A stretch of DNA of 64,000 nucleotides from Aegilops tauschii subsp. strangulata. Its lineage: Eukaryota > Streptophyta > Magnoliopsida > Poales > Poaceae. The position numbers were made by a program, and so were the translations under genes. This document shows positions 1 to 11,235 of this stretch, piece after piece (positions within the stretch are counted from its first letter, which is position 1; each line of letters opens with the position of its first letter). The stretch is taken from the NCBI RefSeq assembly GCF_002575655.3, contig NC_053035.3:87507322-87571321 (forward strand), written 5' to 3'. A model generated the notes under the pieces. That model was not told the DNA's origin and made no database searches. It saw only the letters and a list, made by a program, of their open reading frames with translations.

Positions 1-397
1 GATGACCAAAGCTATGTTTGCCAACTCTCAACAATTTTTAATCATCATACTCTCTCTATGTGAAGTCATTACTCTCAATAAGATCAATATGATCTTTTTA
101 TTCCTTTTTATTCTTTTTCTTTTCTTTTATTCCCTCAACATCATAGCAAAATAATCAAGCCCTTGACTCAACACTAATATTTATTATATATAGATCACGG
201 ACTCGATTACATAGAGGGATCATAAAGCAAAACTCAAAACTAGATCATACTAAAACTTTATTCTACTAGATCAAGATACTACTAAAAGGATCGAACTAAG
301 AAAAAAGGGTAAAGATGGGAGATGTGGTGGTGATACGATACCGGGGCACCTCCCCCAAGCTTGGTGGTTGCCAAGGGGAGTGCCCATACCCATGTGA
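1..397 (-). other. 3' noncoding internal region of Gypsy copy 1
   Basis: This stretch aligns closely with 29032-29425 in Gypsy copy 2, including the motif CTCCCCCAAGCTTG near 350. It lies between the accessory ORF and the missing 3' LTR of copy 1. I see no ORF or other gene here. Confidence 0.75.
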
Positions 398-909
398 TTA
401 TATCTCCTTTGCTGGTGAAGGGATTGTTGATGATGTAGGCTTGTCGTCCATCTTCCAAGGCATAGGGTCACCATCATAGAAGGATGATCGAGTCTCCGGG
501 ATCCTTAAATCTGCAGCCAAACTCATCCTCTTGAATCTATATTCATACTCACAGTTTTGGTTTTGCAGGTCATAGATTTCGGCTTGGAGGTGCTCGATTT
601 TCTCGTGAAGCTTGAAGATGGCCTCCCCAATGTCCTTGGCATCCAGCTTGTGGTTGTTGGTGAACTCCGTGATCATTATGTGATTGGAGTCAAGTCCACG
701 CTCCACCATCTCCTCGCACTTGAAAACTTGTTGCTCCATTGCTTCAAGCCTTGCTCCACGCTTCCGGTCCTCCGTGGTCCCTCAACATCGCGGATGTGTA
801 GCACCCCCTCACGCATCTCAATCGTTTGAGGGTGTTGCAGCACCTCCGCGAGGTAGGGGTTGATGACCTTCTCGAAGAACTTGTCCTTGGGGGCACTTGG
901 AGACGTCAT
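398..909 (-). pseudogene. Post-integrase accessory ORF of Gypsy copy 1 (coiled-coil type, frameshifted)
   Basis: Starts with MTSPSAPKDKFFEKV at 909 and ends at 398. Two overlapping frames (909-676 and 739-398) together make one ORF of about 170 residues, with a frameshift near 770. The second half has a heptad-rich stretch (KLHEKIEHLQAEIYDLQNQN) typical of a coiled coil. There is no signal peptide or membrane segment, so nothing supports an Env function. It lies downstream of integrase, where Athila-lineage elements carry extra ORFs. A pyrimidine-rich CAG (922 on the minus strand) just before the ATG looks like a splice acceptor. Function unknown. Copy 2 has an apparently unrelated ORF in the same place (29426-29848). 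Confidence 0.65.
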
Positions 910-1218
910 GATGATCTAGATCTGTCAGAAAAACAGCTCGAAACAAGAACAGAGGATATTTGCGTGATACAGGAGTTAAAACCTTCGGGAGATTATATAA
1001 TGAATTTTTACCGACCAAAATACGTATCGTGCAAGAAAACAGAGTCCGGAGAGCACACGAGGTGCCCACGAGGCAGGGGGCGCGCCCTCCACCCTCGTGG
1101 AGGCCTCGTGTCCTTCCCGGACTTGCTTCTTATTTTTCTATTTTTCTAAATATTCCAAAACGGAGAAATATTGCCATTAGAATTGTTTTGGAGTCGGTTT
1201 AGTTACCGTACCACATAC

Positions 1219-2466
1219 CTATTCCTCTTCAGAGTCTGAAACGTTCCGGAAAGTGTCCCTTATGTATTCCTCCGGGGTTACGGTTTCAATAACATTGGTT
1301 TCAACATTTATAGGATTACCTGAGATATAATGTTTAATTCTTTGGTCGTTCACCACCTTCGGATTTGTACCTTTGAAGTTGTTGATTTTTATGGCACCGG
1401 AACGATAGACCTCCTCGATAACGTAAGGGCCTTCCCATTTAGAGAGAAGTTTTCCTGCAAAAAATCTTGAACGAGAATTGTATAGTAATACATAATCACC
1501 TACATTAAACTCACGCTTTTGTATTCTTTTGTCATTCCATCTTTTAACTTTTTCTTTAAACAACTTGGCATTTTCATAGGCTTGGGTTCTCCATTCATCA
1601 AGTGAGCTAATATCAAATAACCTCTTCTCACCGGCAAGTTTGAAATCATAGTTGAGCTCTTTAATGGCCCAATATGCCTTATGTTCTAGTTCTAGAGGTA
1701 AGTGACATGCTTTTCCGTAAACCATTTTATACGGAGACATACCCATAGGATTTTTATATGCAGTTCTATAGGCCCATAGTGCATCATCAAGTTTCTTGGA
1801 CAAATTCTTTCTAGATCTATTAACAGTCTTTTGCAAAATTAATTTGAGCTCTCTATTACTCAATTCCACTTGACCACTAGACTGCGGGTGATAAGGAGAT
1901 GCAATTCTATGATTAACATCATATTTAGCAAGCATTTTACGGAAAGCACCATGAATAAAATGTGAACCACCATCAGTCATTAAATATCTACGGACTCCAA
2001 ACCTCGGGAAAATAACTTCTTTAAGCATTTTAATAGAAGTGTTATGATCAGCACTACTAGTTGGAATAGCTTCTACCCACTTAGTAACGTAATCAACAAC
2101 AACTAAAATGTGTGTATATCCATTGGAGGCAGGAAAAGGTCCCATATAATGAAAGCCCCAAACATCAAACGGTTCGATAACAAGTGAATAGTTCATAGGC
2201 ATTTCTTGACGTCTACTAATATTACCTATTCTTTGACATTCATCACAAGATAAGACAAACTTACGGGCATCCTTGAAGAGAGTAGGCCAATAAAAACCAG
2301 ATTGCAATACCTTATGTGCAGTTCTATTTCCAGCGTGGTGTCCTCCATAAGCTTCGGAGTGACACTTGCATAGGATCTGTTCCTGTTCATGCTCAGGTAC
2401 ACAACGTCTAATAACACCATCTACTCCTTTATAAAGATGTGGGTCATCCCAGAAGTAATGTCTCAA
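1219..2466 (-). pseudogene. Integrase segment of Gypsy copy 1
   Basis: About 415 residues. The N-terminal HHCC zinc-binding region ([12 protein letters not shown] ... [10 protein letters not shown]) is followed by an rve-type core and a C-terminal region. The second and third acidic residues of the DDE triad are visible in LMTDGGSHF and GQVELSNRE. The first is lost: copy 2 reads [10 protein letters not shown] but this copy reads [10 protein letters not shown] (codon at 2149-2151), so strand transfer should be abolished. A one-base deletion near 2535 separates it from the RNaseH segment. It ends at TAG 1219 with an acidic tail (SDSEEE). Confidence 0.85.
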
Positions 2467-3044
2467 GTCATAGAAAAACTTTTTATTTTGCTGGTATGTG
2501 AAACTAGGTGGTATAAATTTAGCAACAATATAATTACATAATCAGCATACCATGGAGTGGCACGAGAAGCATTTATGGCATTTAATTGCTCGTCAGGAAA
2601 GCCATCATCAATAGGTAGTGGGTCATCAAGAACATTTTCTAACCTAGACAAGTTGTCTGCAACGGGGTTCTCAGCTCCCTTTCTATCAACAATATGCAAG
2701 TCAAATTCTTGTAGCAAGAGAACCCATCTAATAAGTCTAGGTTTAGCATCTTTCTTTTCCATAAGATATTTAATAGCAGCATGATCAGTGTGAATAGTTA
2801 CTTTAGAATCAACAATATAAGGTCTGAACTTATCACAAGCAAATACAACTGCTAAGAATTCCTTTTCAGTAGTAGCATAATTTCTCTGGGCATTGTCTAG
2901 AGTTTTACTAGCATATTGAATAATATTTAATTTCTTATCAACTCTTTGCCCTAGAACAGCACCTACAGCATAATCACTAGCATCACACATGATTTCAAAG
3001 GGTAAATTCCAATCAGGTGGATGAACAATAGGTGCAGAGATCAA
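2463..3044 (-). pseudogene. RNase H segment of Gypsy copy 1
   Basis: About 190 residues with the Gypsy RNaseH signatures [33 protein letters not shown] and [10 protein letters not shown], whose Asp and Glu residues form the metal site. It is out of frame with the RT segment because of a one-base deletion near 3105 and with integrase because of another near 2535; both are visible by alignment with the uninterrupted frame of copy 2. In an intact element it degrades the RNA strand of RNA/DNA hybrids during cytoplasmic reverse transcription. Confidence 0.85.
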
Positions 3045-3070
3045 TGCTTTCTTAAGTATTTCAAATGCTT

Positions 3071-3763
3071 CTACACAATCATCATCAAAGACAAATGGTA
3101 TATCTTTTTTAATAGATTAGTCAGAGGCCGAGAAATTTTTGAGAAGTCCTTAATGAACCTCCTATAAAAACTGGCGTGACCTAGGAAGCTTCTTATACCT
3201 TTGATGTCCTTGGGACATGGCATCTTTTCAATAGCATCAACCTTGGCTTTATCAACTCCAATACCTCTTTCAGAAACTTTATGCCCCAAGACAATACCTT
3301 CATTAACCATAAAGTGGCACTTTTCCCAATTCAAGACAAGGTTAGTTTCTTCACATCTCTGCAAAACTCGATCAAGGTTTCTCACGCAATCATCAAAAGA
3401 GGATCCATAAACGGAGAAATCGTCCATGAAAACCTCACATATCTTTTCACAAAAGTCAGAGAATATAGCCATCATGCATCTTTGAAAGGTAGCGGGTGCA
3501 TTACATAAACCAAAAGGCATACGTCTATAAGCAAAAGTACCAAAAGGGCAAGTAAAAGTGGTCTTTGATTGATCATCGGTTGACACAGGTATTTGAGAGA
3601 AACCAGAATAACCATCTAGAAAGCAAAAATGTGTATGTTTGGATAATCTTTCTAGCATTTGATCGATAAAAGGTAAGGGGTAATGATCCTTTTTAGTAGC
3701 TTTATTTATTTTGCGGAAATCAATTACCATCCTATAACCTGTAATAATTCTTTGCGGAAACAA
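3071..3763 (-). pseudogene. Reverse transcriptase segment of Gypsy copy 1
   Basis: About 230 residues of RT palm and fingers: [34 protein letters not shown] (first catalytic Asp) and the FMDDFSVYG motif (Gypsy variant of YxDD). It begins right after an in-frame TGA (about 3796-3798) that replaces a glycine codon present in copy 2, and ends by frameshift near 3105. The sequence between the stop and the first M is still recognisably RT. Confidence 0.88.
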
Positions 3764-3796
3764 TTCGTCTTTATCATTAGGAACGACAGTAATACC

Positions 3797-5953
3797 TCAC
3801 TTCTTAGGGACACAATGGACATGACTTACCCACTGACTATCAGCAACGGGATAAATTATACCTGCCTCAAGGAGCTTTAGTATTTCCTTTCTTACCACTT
3901 CTTTCATTTTAGGATTCAGTTGTCGTTGGTGATCACGAACTGGTTTGGCATCTTTCTCCAAGTTTATTTTGTGTTGACATAGAGTGGGACTAATGCCCTT
4001 AAGATCATCAAGAGTATATCCAATAGCAGCACGGTGCTTCTTCAGAGTTTTCAATAATCTCTCTTCTTCATGTTCTGAAAGGTTAGCACTAATAATAACA
4101 GGATATATCTTTTTCTCATCAAGATAAGCATATTTAAGAGTATCAAGCAACGGTTTAAGCTCAAACACGGGATCACCCTTGGGTGGAGGAGGATCCCCTA
4201 GGATTTCAACAGGCAAATTGTGTTTCAGGATGGGTTCCTGTTTAAAGAATACTTCATCAATTTCCCTTCTTTCATTCATAAACATATCATTTTCATGGTC
4301 TAGCAAATATTGTTCTAAAGGACCACTAGGAGGTACGACAATAGAAGCAAGACCAATAATTTCATCCTTACTAGGTAATTCCTCTTCACGGTGTTGACTA
4401 CGAAATTTAGAGAAATTAAACTCATGAGACATATCACCTAGACCAACAGTAACAACATCCTTTTCGCAGTCTATCCTAGCATTAACAGTGTTCAAGAAGG
4501 GTCTACCAAATATAATGGGACAAAAGCTATCTTGTGGGGAGCCAAGAACAAGAAAATCAGCAGGATATTTAGTTTTCCCACACAATACTTCAACATCTCT
4601 AACAATTCCAATGGGTGATATTGTATCTCTATTAGCAAGTTTGATGGTAACATCAATATCTTCTATCTCAGCAGGTGCAATTTCATGCATAATTTCTTTG
4701 TATAAGTCATGAGGTATAGCACTAGCACTGGCACCCATATCGCATAAGCCATGATAACAATGATCTCCTATTTTAACAGAAATAACAGGCATGCCTACCA
4801 TAGGTCTATGTTTATCTTTAGCGCAAGGTTTGGCAATTCTAGCAGTGTCATCACAGAAGTAAATAACATGCCCATCAATATTATCAGCTAAGAGATCTTT
4901 AACAATAGCAATATTAGGTTCAACTTTAATTTGCTCAGGAGGTGTATAAGTTCTAATATTGCTTTTACAGACCACAGTTGAAGCTTTAGCATGATCCTTT
5001 ATCCTAACAGGGAAAGGTGGTTTCTCAACATAAGTAGTAGGAACATTACGATCATTATAAGTGATAGTCTTTTCTTCAACTTTAATAGGTGCAGCTACTT
5101 TTACTTCTATGGGAGGATGATATCTAAACCACTTCTCCTTAGGGAGATCAATATGAGCAGCAAAAGATTCACAAAAGGAAGCTACTATCTCAGAGTCAAG
5201 TCCATACTTAGTGCTAAATTTACGGAAAACATCGGTATCCATTAAAGATTTAACACAATCAAAATTAGGTGTCATACCTGACTCCTTACCTTCGTCGAGA
5301 TCCCAATCTTCAGAGTTGCGTTTAATTCTTTCCAATAAATCCCATTTGAATTCAATAGTCTTCATCATAAAAGAGCCAACACAAGAAGTATCGAGCATGG
5401 TGCGATTGTTATCAGAAAGCCGAGCATAAAAATTTTGAATAATTATTTCTCTTGGGAGCTCATGATTGGGGCATGAATATAACATTGATTTAAGCCTCCC
5501 CCAAGCTTGAGCGATGCTTTCTCCTTCGCGAGGCCAAAAATTATATATATAATTGCGATCACGATGAACAAGATGCATAGGATAAAATTTCTGATGAAAT
5601 TCCAATTTCAATCGTTTGTAGTTCCATGATCCCGTATCATCACATAGCCTATACCATGTCAATGCATCTCCCTTCAAAGATAAAGGGAAGACCTTCTTCT
5701 TAATAACATCACCGGGTATACCTGCAAGCTTAAATAATCCACAAACTTCATCCACATAGATTAGGTGCTCATCAGGATGCTTTGTTCCGTCTCCTGCAAA
5801 AGGATTAGCTAGCAGTTTTTCTAACATACCCGAAGGAATTTCAAAGTAGACATTTTCATTTTCAGTAGGTTCAGAATGTTGGGGAGCAACTCTTTGCTCC
5901 ACTGGTCGGGGTGAAGATACCCCGAAAAAGCCCCTTAGAGGATTACTTTCCAT
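3797..5953 (-). pseudogene. Gag-protease-RT N-terminus of Gypsy copy 1
   Basis: 718 residues from MESNPLRGFFG at 5953. Residues about 40-220 are a retrotransposon Gag domain (LKGDALTWYRL, YNFWPREGESIAQAWGRLKS). Around residue 415 is an aspartic protease with the Athila/Tat-type site CDMGASASAIP instead of canonical D-S/T-G. The RT connection region ([15 protein letters not shown]) follows near residue 650. No CCHC knuckle is visible in Gag. The frame ends at a TGA just after HCVPKK, a nonsense change relative to copy 2. The start is the first Met after the PBS leader and is conserved in copy 2. Confidence 0.88.
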
Positions 5954-6029
5954 AGTAACAAGTGACAGTAAATTTCAGCACACTATATAAATTTTTCCTT
6001 ACCAAATTCCACCTACCAAAGGCGCTTCA

Positions 6030-6048
6030 CTCCCCGGCAACGGTGCCA
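6030..6048 (-). other. Primer binding site (tRNA-Asp type), Gypsy copy 1
   Basis: On the minus strand the sequence reads TGGCACCGTTGCCGGGGAG, 11 bases after the LTR end. It matches the 3' end of plant tRNA-Asp (GTC) with one mismatch (A for G at position 5). Confidence 0.75.
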
Positions 6049-6059
6049 GAAAAGAGTCT

Positions 6060-7578
6060 TGATGACCCACAAGTATAGGGGATCTATCGTAGTCCTTTCG
6101 GTAAGTAAGAGTGTCGAACCCAACGAGGAGCAGAAGGAAATGATAAGCGGTTTTCAGCAGGTATTCTCTGCAAGCACTGAAATAATAGGTAACAGATAGT
6201 TTTGTGATAAGATAATTTGTAACAAGCAACAAGTAACAAAAGTAAATAAAGTGCAGCAAGGTGGCCCAATCCTTTTTGTAGCAAAGGACAAGCCTGGACA
6301 AACTCTTATATAGAGAAAAGCGCTCCCGAGGACACATGGGAATTGTCGTCAAGCTAGTTTTCATCACGTTCATATGATTCGCGTTCGGTACTTTGATAAT
6401 TTGATATGTGGGTGGACCGGTGCTTGGGTGCTGTCCTTACTTGGACAAGCATCCCAGTTATGATTAACCTCTATTGCAAGCATCCGCAACTACAACAAAA
6501 GTATTAAGGTAAACCTAACCATAGCATGAAACATATGGATCCAAATCAGCCCCTTACGAAGCAACGCATAAACTAGGGTTTAAGCTTATGTCACTCTAGC
6601 AACCCATCATCTACTTATTACTTCCCAATGCCTTCCTCTAGTCCCAAATAATGGTGAAGTGTCATGTAGTCGACGTTCACATAACACCACTAGAGGATAG
6701 ACAACATACATCTCATCAAAATATCGAACGAATACCAAATTCACATGACTACTAATAGCAAGACTTCTCCCATGTCCTCAGGAACAAACATAACTACTCA
6801 CAAACATATTCATGTTCATAATCAGAGGAGTATTAATATGCATAAAGGATCTGAACATATGATCTTCCACCAAATAAACCAACTAGCATCAACTACAAGG
6901 AGTAATCAACACTACTAACAACCTACAGGTACCAATCCCAGACTTGGAGACAAGAATTGGATACAAGAGATGAACTAGGGTTTGAGAGGAGATGGTGCTG
7001 GTGAAGATGTTGATGGAGATTTCCCTCTCCCGATGAGAGGAGAGTTGGTGATGACAATGGCGATGATTTCCCCCTTCCGGAGGGAAGTGTCCCCGGCAGA
7101 ACAGCTCCGCCGGAGGCCTAGATTGGTTCCGCCAAGGTTCCGCGTCGTGGCGGCGGAGTCTCGTCCCGAAAGCTTGCTTATGATTTTTCTTCGGACGAAG
7201 GACCTCATATAGCAGAAGATGGGCACCGGAGGTCCAACAGGGGGCCCACGAGGCAGGGGGCGCGCCCAAGGGGTAGGGCGCGCCCTCCACCCTCGTGGAC
7301 AGGTGGAGGCCCCCCTGACGTATTTCTTCCGCTCAGTATTTTTTATTATTTCCAAAAATAACTTTCATGGAGTTTCAGGACTTTTGGAGTTGTGCAGAAT
7401 AGGTCTCTAATATTTTCTCCTTTTCCAGCCCAGAATTCCATCTGCCGGCATTCTCCCTCCTTATGTAAACCTTGTGAAATAAGAGAGAATAGGCATAAGT
7501 ATTGTGACATAATATGTAATAACAGCCCGTAATGCAATAAATATCGATATAAAAGCATGATGCAAAATGGACGTATCA
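6060..7578 (-). repeat. 5' LTR of Gypsy copy 1 (1519 bp)
   Basis: Bounded on the minus strand by TGATACGTCC (7578) and GGTCATCA (6060), so TG...CA. It aligns end to end with the copy 2 LTRs 16594-18117 and 47398-48911. A TATA-like GCTATATGA on the minus strand near 7204-7214 sits in the U3 position of the related LTRs and may be the promoter. Confidence 0.9.
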
Positions 7579-8685
7579 CTCTCCATGACGAGGAGGGAGT
7601 AGTTCACCCTCGGGGCTGAGGGTATGTACCAGTAGCTATGTGTTTGATCTCTCTCTCGTGTTCTTGATTCGGCACGATCTTGATGTATCGCGAGCTTTGC
7701 TATTATAGTTGGATCTTATGATGTTTCTAGCCCTCTAATCTCTTGTAATGGATTGAGTTTTCCCTTTGAAGTTATCTTATCGGATTGATTCTTTAAGGAT
7801 TTGAGAACACTTGATGTATGTCTTGCATGTGCTTATCTGTGGTGACAATGGGATATTCACGTGATCTACTTGATGTATGTTTTGGTGATCAACTTGCGGG
7901 TTCCGTGACCTCGTGAACTTATCCATAGGGGTTGGCACACGTCTTCGTCTTGACTCTCCGGTAGAAACTTTGGGGCACTTTTTGAAGTACTTTGTGTTGG
8001 TTGAATAGATGAATCCGAGATTGTGTGATGCATATCGTATAATCATGCCCACGGATACTTGAGGTGACATTGGAGTATCTAGGTGACATTAGGGTTTTGG
8101 TTGATATGTGTCTTAAGGTGTTATTCTAGTATGAACTCTTGAATAGATCGATCTGAAAGAATAACTTTGACGTGGTTTCGTACCCTACATTAATCTCTTC
8201 GTTTGTTCTCCACTATTAGTGACTTTGGAGTGACTCTTTGTTGCATGTTGAGGGATAATTATATAATCTAATTATGTTATCCTTGTTGAGAGAACTTGCA
8301 CTAGTGAAAGTATGAACCCTAGGCCTTGTTTCCTAGCATTGCAATATCGTTTACGCTCACTTTTACCACTTGTTACCTTGCTGTTTTTATATTTTCAGAT
8401 TATAAAAACTCATATCTATCATCCATATTGCACTTGTATCACCATCTCTTTGCCGAACTAGTGCACCTATACAATTTACCATTGTATTGGGTGTGTTGGG
8501 GACATAAGAGACTCTTTGTTATTTGGTTGCAGGGTTGTTTGAGAGAGACCATCTTCATCCTACACCTCCCACGGATTGATTAACCTTAGGTCATCCACTT
8601 GAGGGAAATTTGCTACTATCCTACAAACCTCTGCACTTGGAGGCCCAACAACGTCTACAAGAAGAAGGTTGTGTAGTAGACATCA
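7579..8685 (+). repeat. Partial LTR of a second Gypsy family, plus orientation
   Basis: This is the 3' two-thirds of the LTR type seen at 18281-19850 and 24511-26197, in the opposite orientation, ending in GTAGTAGACATCA at 8685. Its 5' part is cut off by the insertion of Gypsy copy 1. It may be a solo LTR or the edge of an element outside the window. Short ORFs here have no coding support. Confidence 0.85.
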
Positions 8686-9113
8686 GACGACAATGACGAC
8701 GACACGCCGCCGCCACCGGTCCGCCAAGGCGACGTCGGGCAGGGGTCCAGCAGGGGCGGCCGCGTCAAGGAGAAGAAGGACGACAGCGAGGATGGCGGCA
8801 ACGTCGGCGACTTTGCCGCACTCAGCGCATTCTTTGGCCCGTAGTTGTAGTTGCGGCCCTTTTTTTAAAACTACTTCACTTTGCTATGTAAAATACTATG
8901 TAGGTCGCCTAAGTTAATGTCATGTTCGTCAAATTTTAGCCAAATCTTTGTCTCGTTTGCCGAACTTTAGCTAAATTCCTTCAACCGCCTTCTGGGGCGA
9001 CCCCTGGGGCCGGCGGCTGGGAACCCGAAAGCCACCACACCGATTTTTAGCGTCGGTTCACGTCAGGCGGCGATTTTACGCGCCGACTGAGGGGCCAACG
9101 GCTGGAGATGCTC
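8686..9113. mobile_element. Probable PIF/Harbinger-type transposon remnant
   Basis: It ends at 9113 with GGCTGGAGATGCTC followed by TAA. Inverted, this gives GAGCATCTCCAGCC, a terminal sequence typical of grass Harbinger elements with a TWA target duplication. The left part (to about 8852) is GC-rich and looks like the C-terminal end of an ORF (DFAALSAFFGP then stop). The left end is lost at the LTR junction. Class assignment rests on the terminus only. Confidence 0.45.
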
Positions 9114-9216
9114 TAACAACGGTCGACTAACTAGCGAAAACACTTAATGGGCCGCGGCCCACCTAGCCATACGTGCGAGAGCCAGCGGCGCGTTAAGCGC
9201 TGAGGAGGAGGTCTCA

Positions 9217-9226
9217 CAGACCTTTG
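9217..9226. repeat. Left target-site duplication of the MULE (CAGACCTTTG)
   Basis: The 10-mer CAGACCTTTG directly precedes the left TIR and recurs directly after the right TIR at 49500-49509. MULE duplications are usually 9 bp and range 8-10. Confidence 0.88.
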
Positions 9227-9330
9227 GGGCGAATAGCTCCCATGCGACGTCGTTGAGTTGAATTGTCCACAGAACGACGTAGTTGGTTCAAATGGCTCTC
9301 ATGCGACATCTGCGTTGGAAACAATAGCTG
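9227..9330 (+). repeat. Left TIR of the MULE
   Basis: About 104 bp matching the reverse complement of 49397-49499, with only scattered mismatches in the first 45 bases (shared blocks GGGCGAATAGCTCCC, GACGTCGTTGAGTT, AATTGTCCAC) and weaker similarity beyond. Confidence 0.85.
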
Positions 9331-9603
9331 TCGTGTGACACTGCTGCCTAATCCAAAGACACATGTTTAAAACTCGAATCAGGTCACGACGACAGCGCGG
9401 GACCCACAGCATGGAACCCGGTGGCGGGACCCACAATGTGGGACCCACTAACTTATCCAACTCAGCATTGGTACAAGAGAGGACACCGAGCCGTGCAGCA
9501 CCCGAGCCCTACCGCGACCTTCCCATCCTCCCTCCCCGACCGTTGTTCTTCTTCTTCTCCGGCGACGACGCGCAGCAACGCCGTTCCGAGCCGCGACCTA
9601 GCA
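9331..9603 (+). promoter_or_regulatory. Leader between left MULE TIR and GRF gene
   Basis: About 270 bp separate the TIR from the GRF-gene ATG at 9604. The stretch is GC-rich with short repeats of GGGACCCAC. MULE TIRs often hold promoters, so the TIR plus this leader is the likely promoter and 5' UTR; I see no clear TATA box. Confidence 0.35.
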
Positions 9604-10215
9604 ATGTTGAGCTCCGCTTCAGCCTCCCGCCGCTCATGGCCGTGCTATGGCGCAGTGCCCATGACAAGGTGCCCTTCATGCCCACGTACCGCACCCCTGA
9701 AGCGGCTAGTCACAATGACCGACAAGAATGGCAACCTTGGGCGGGAATTCGTGAAATGCGAGAGCAAACCAGAGAAAGGAAAGGTGAGATTTTACTTCTC
9801 AATATGCCAATTTTGGTTTTTGTCTCCCAATTTCATATTTTTCATCGGATTTTGGATTTAGGGTTCATCTTTCCGATTTCAGAAATTGAAGCAATGCGCC
9901 CATTTTGAGTGGCTAGATGAGTACATAGAGCGGATTCAACTGGAGGGTGCATGAGGGGAGCTCGATTTACCGTTGGAGGCGGAGAAGTTTGGATCAGAAC
10001 CATCTGGATCTGGTGCCCCTGGATCTGGGGCCTCTGGATCTGGCAAATCCATTGGTGCTACTATGGGGGATGCAGGAGGGGAAGAGCTGAAGAAGCTGAA
10101 CAAGAAGATGAAGAAACTCATCGAATTGAAGAAGCAGGGCAATTTGATGGCCAGACTTTTTTATGTTTGTGTAATTGCTCTCGCATTTGTTTATGTGATT
10201 ATAATTAGTCATTAG
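9604..10215 (+). pseudogene. GRF-type zinc-finger protein with C-terminal membrane segment, carried by MULE (one in-frame stop)
   Basis: Exon 1 is 9604-9783, a 99-bp GT-AG intron follows (9784-9882), and exon 2 runs 9883-10215, in phase. Together about 170 codons. The GRF zinc ribbon spans the intron: CPSC, GREFVKC, then CAHFEWLDEY. Next come a Gly/Ser/Pro-rich linker with GSG repeats, a Lys-rich helix (LKKLNKKMKKLIELKKQ) and a C-terminal hydrophobic segment (LFYVCVIALAFVYVIIIS), as in a tail-anchored protein. A TGA at 9952-9954 interrupts exon 2 right after the zinc ribbon, but the frame continues cleanly on both sides, so the stop is recent or truncates the product to the zinc domain alone. 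GRF domains bind nucleic acids in other proteins; the role here is unknown. Grass genomes hold many such small GRF genes, possibly spread by elements like this. Confidence 0.75.
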
Positions 10216-10873
10216 TGAATAGATTGGGCATCATTTGTAACCGTAATGATATGGATGTTTGAATAAAAGTGTTGCGTTGTACGAATTCGGCATGTCTTCT
10301 CCACTCTGTTTCGGCCCCTTTTTTCAGTTCTTCAGTTCGTCATCAGTTTCAGTTACAGTGGTAGAGGGAGAAAAGGAAAGAAAAGGTTCGTTGACAGTTG
10401 CCCGAAAAGGCCAGGCCCATATAGAAGGTAGGCAGGGCCGAATAGAACATATCCAGGCCCATTGATAAAAGAAGTGTAGCTAGTGCAAAAAAAAAGTGCA
10501 CACGGTCATTGACATCGATATATCTTTTCGGCTTAGGTTATTTCACAAATTTTAAGCTTCCTGGAGTCATCTTTTTTTAGATAACTCATCTGATAATTAT
10601 TTGAGCTATTTTTATGCACAAGCTATCGTGTCCGATGGTAGGGTCCCGTGTTGTTTCGGCTAAAACAAAAGGTTGGTTCTAGTTAGCAGTCTAACTTGCA
10701 GTCTTTGTGAACCAAAAACATTGCAATTCTTTGGTTCTAGTTTATTTCAACCAAGCACCATTTTTAATTTTTTTTGGTTTGTGCTATGGTGTTTTCAAAG
10801 TTTTTACTCGTGTGTTTCAACCGAAAAAGGTTGTGCCCCTCTCAAAAAAAGAAGACATCTAGTGTGCCCCTTG

Positions 10874-10958
10874 TAGCATCTCCTTACAACATATAGAGGG
10901 GCATCCCCTTACAACATATAGTGCATAAAACATAAAAGGAAAATAATTAACTAGACAC
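10874..10958 (+). repeat. Direct repeat unit 1 inside MULE
   Basis: About 85 bp starting TAGCATCTCCTTACAAC, nearly identical to 11103-11189, 229 bp apart. Each unit itself contains the 13-mer CCTTACAACATAT twice. Confidence 0.85.
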
Positions 10959-11102
10959 GTGCTAACAACAACTTTTATGATTGGATCATGTTTTCGTGCA
11001 TTTTTTAGTTCACATGGCCACATAAATAAAATGCAATGAAGAAACTTTAGGCCCGAAAAAACATTAATAGATAGCACAATAGAGGGGCATCGAGTAACCT
11101 AG

Positions 11103-11189
11103 TAGCATCCCCTTACAACATATAGAGGGGCATCCCCTTACAACATATAGTGCATAAAACATGAAAGGAAAATAATTAAAACTAGACAC
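11103..11189 (+). repeat. Direct repeat unit 2 inside MULE
   Basis: Second copy of the 10874-10958 unit with a few substitutions and two extra A residues near its end. Confidence 0.85.
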
Positions 11190-11235
11190 TAGCTAGAAGA
11201 CACGGGCACACACGCCCCAACCAACACAACACAAG

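Larger units (their letters stand above)
1..7578 (-). mobile_element. Athila-like Ty3/Gypsy LTR retrotransposon, copy 1 (3' end outside window)
   Basis: Reading the minus strand from 7578 there is a 5' LTR, a tRNA-Asp-type primer binding site, a gag-protease-RT-RNaseH-integrase region in that order (Gypsy order), then an accessory ORF and noncoding DNA that runs off the window start. The 3' LTR is not in the window. The LTR opens TGATACGTCC and closes GGTCATCA, a type common in Triticeae (Sabrina/WHAM-like names are possible; family name uncertain). Compared with copy 2 at 16594-48911, the coding region has one nonsense mutation, two single-base deletions and a changed integrase catalytic residue, so this copy cannot act on its own. 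It is inserted in the LTR fragment 7579-8685; CTCTC at 7579-7583 would be its right target duplication, but the left one lies outside. Confidence 0.9.
10216..11235. other. MULE internal noncoding sequence
   Basis: No convincing gene. Short ORFs lack family features and the sequence turns AT-rich after 10470. The only structure is a pair of direct repeats (10874-10958 and 11103-11189). Confidence 0.6.

Noticed and set aside
8326..8583. ORFs at 8326-8583, 18377-18640 and 24607-24870 with similar hydrophobic products
   Set aside because: They are the same LTR sequence in three copies, with changes not respecting codons; not genes.
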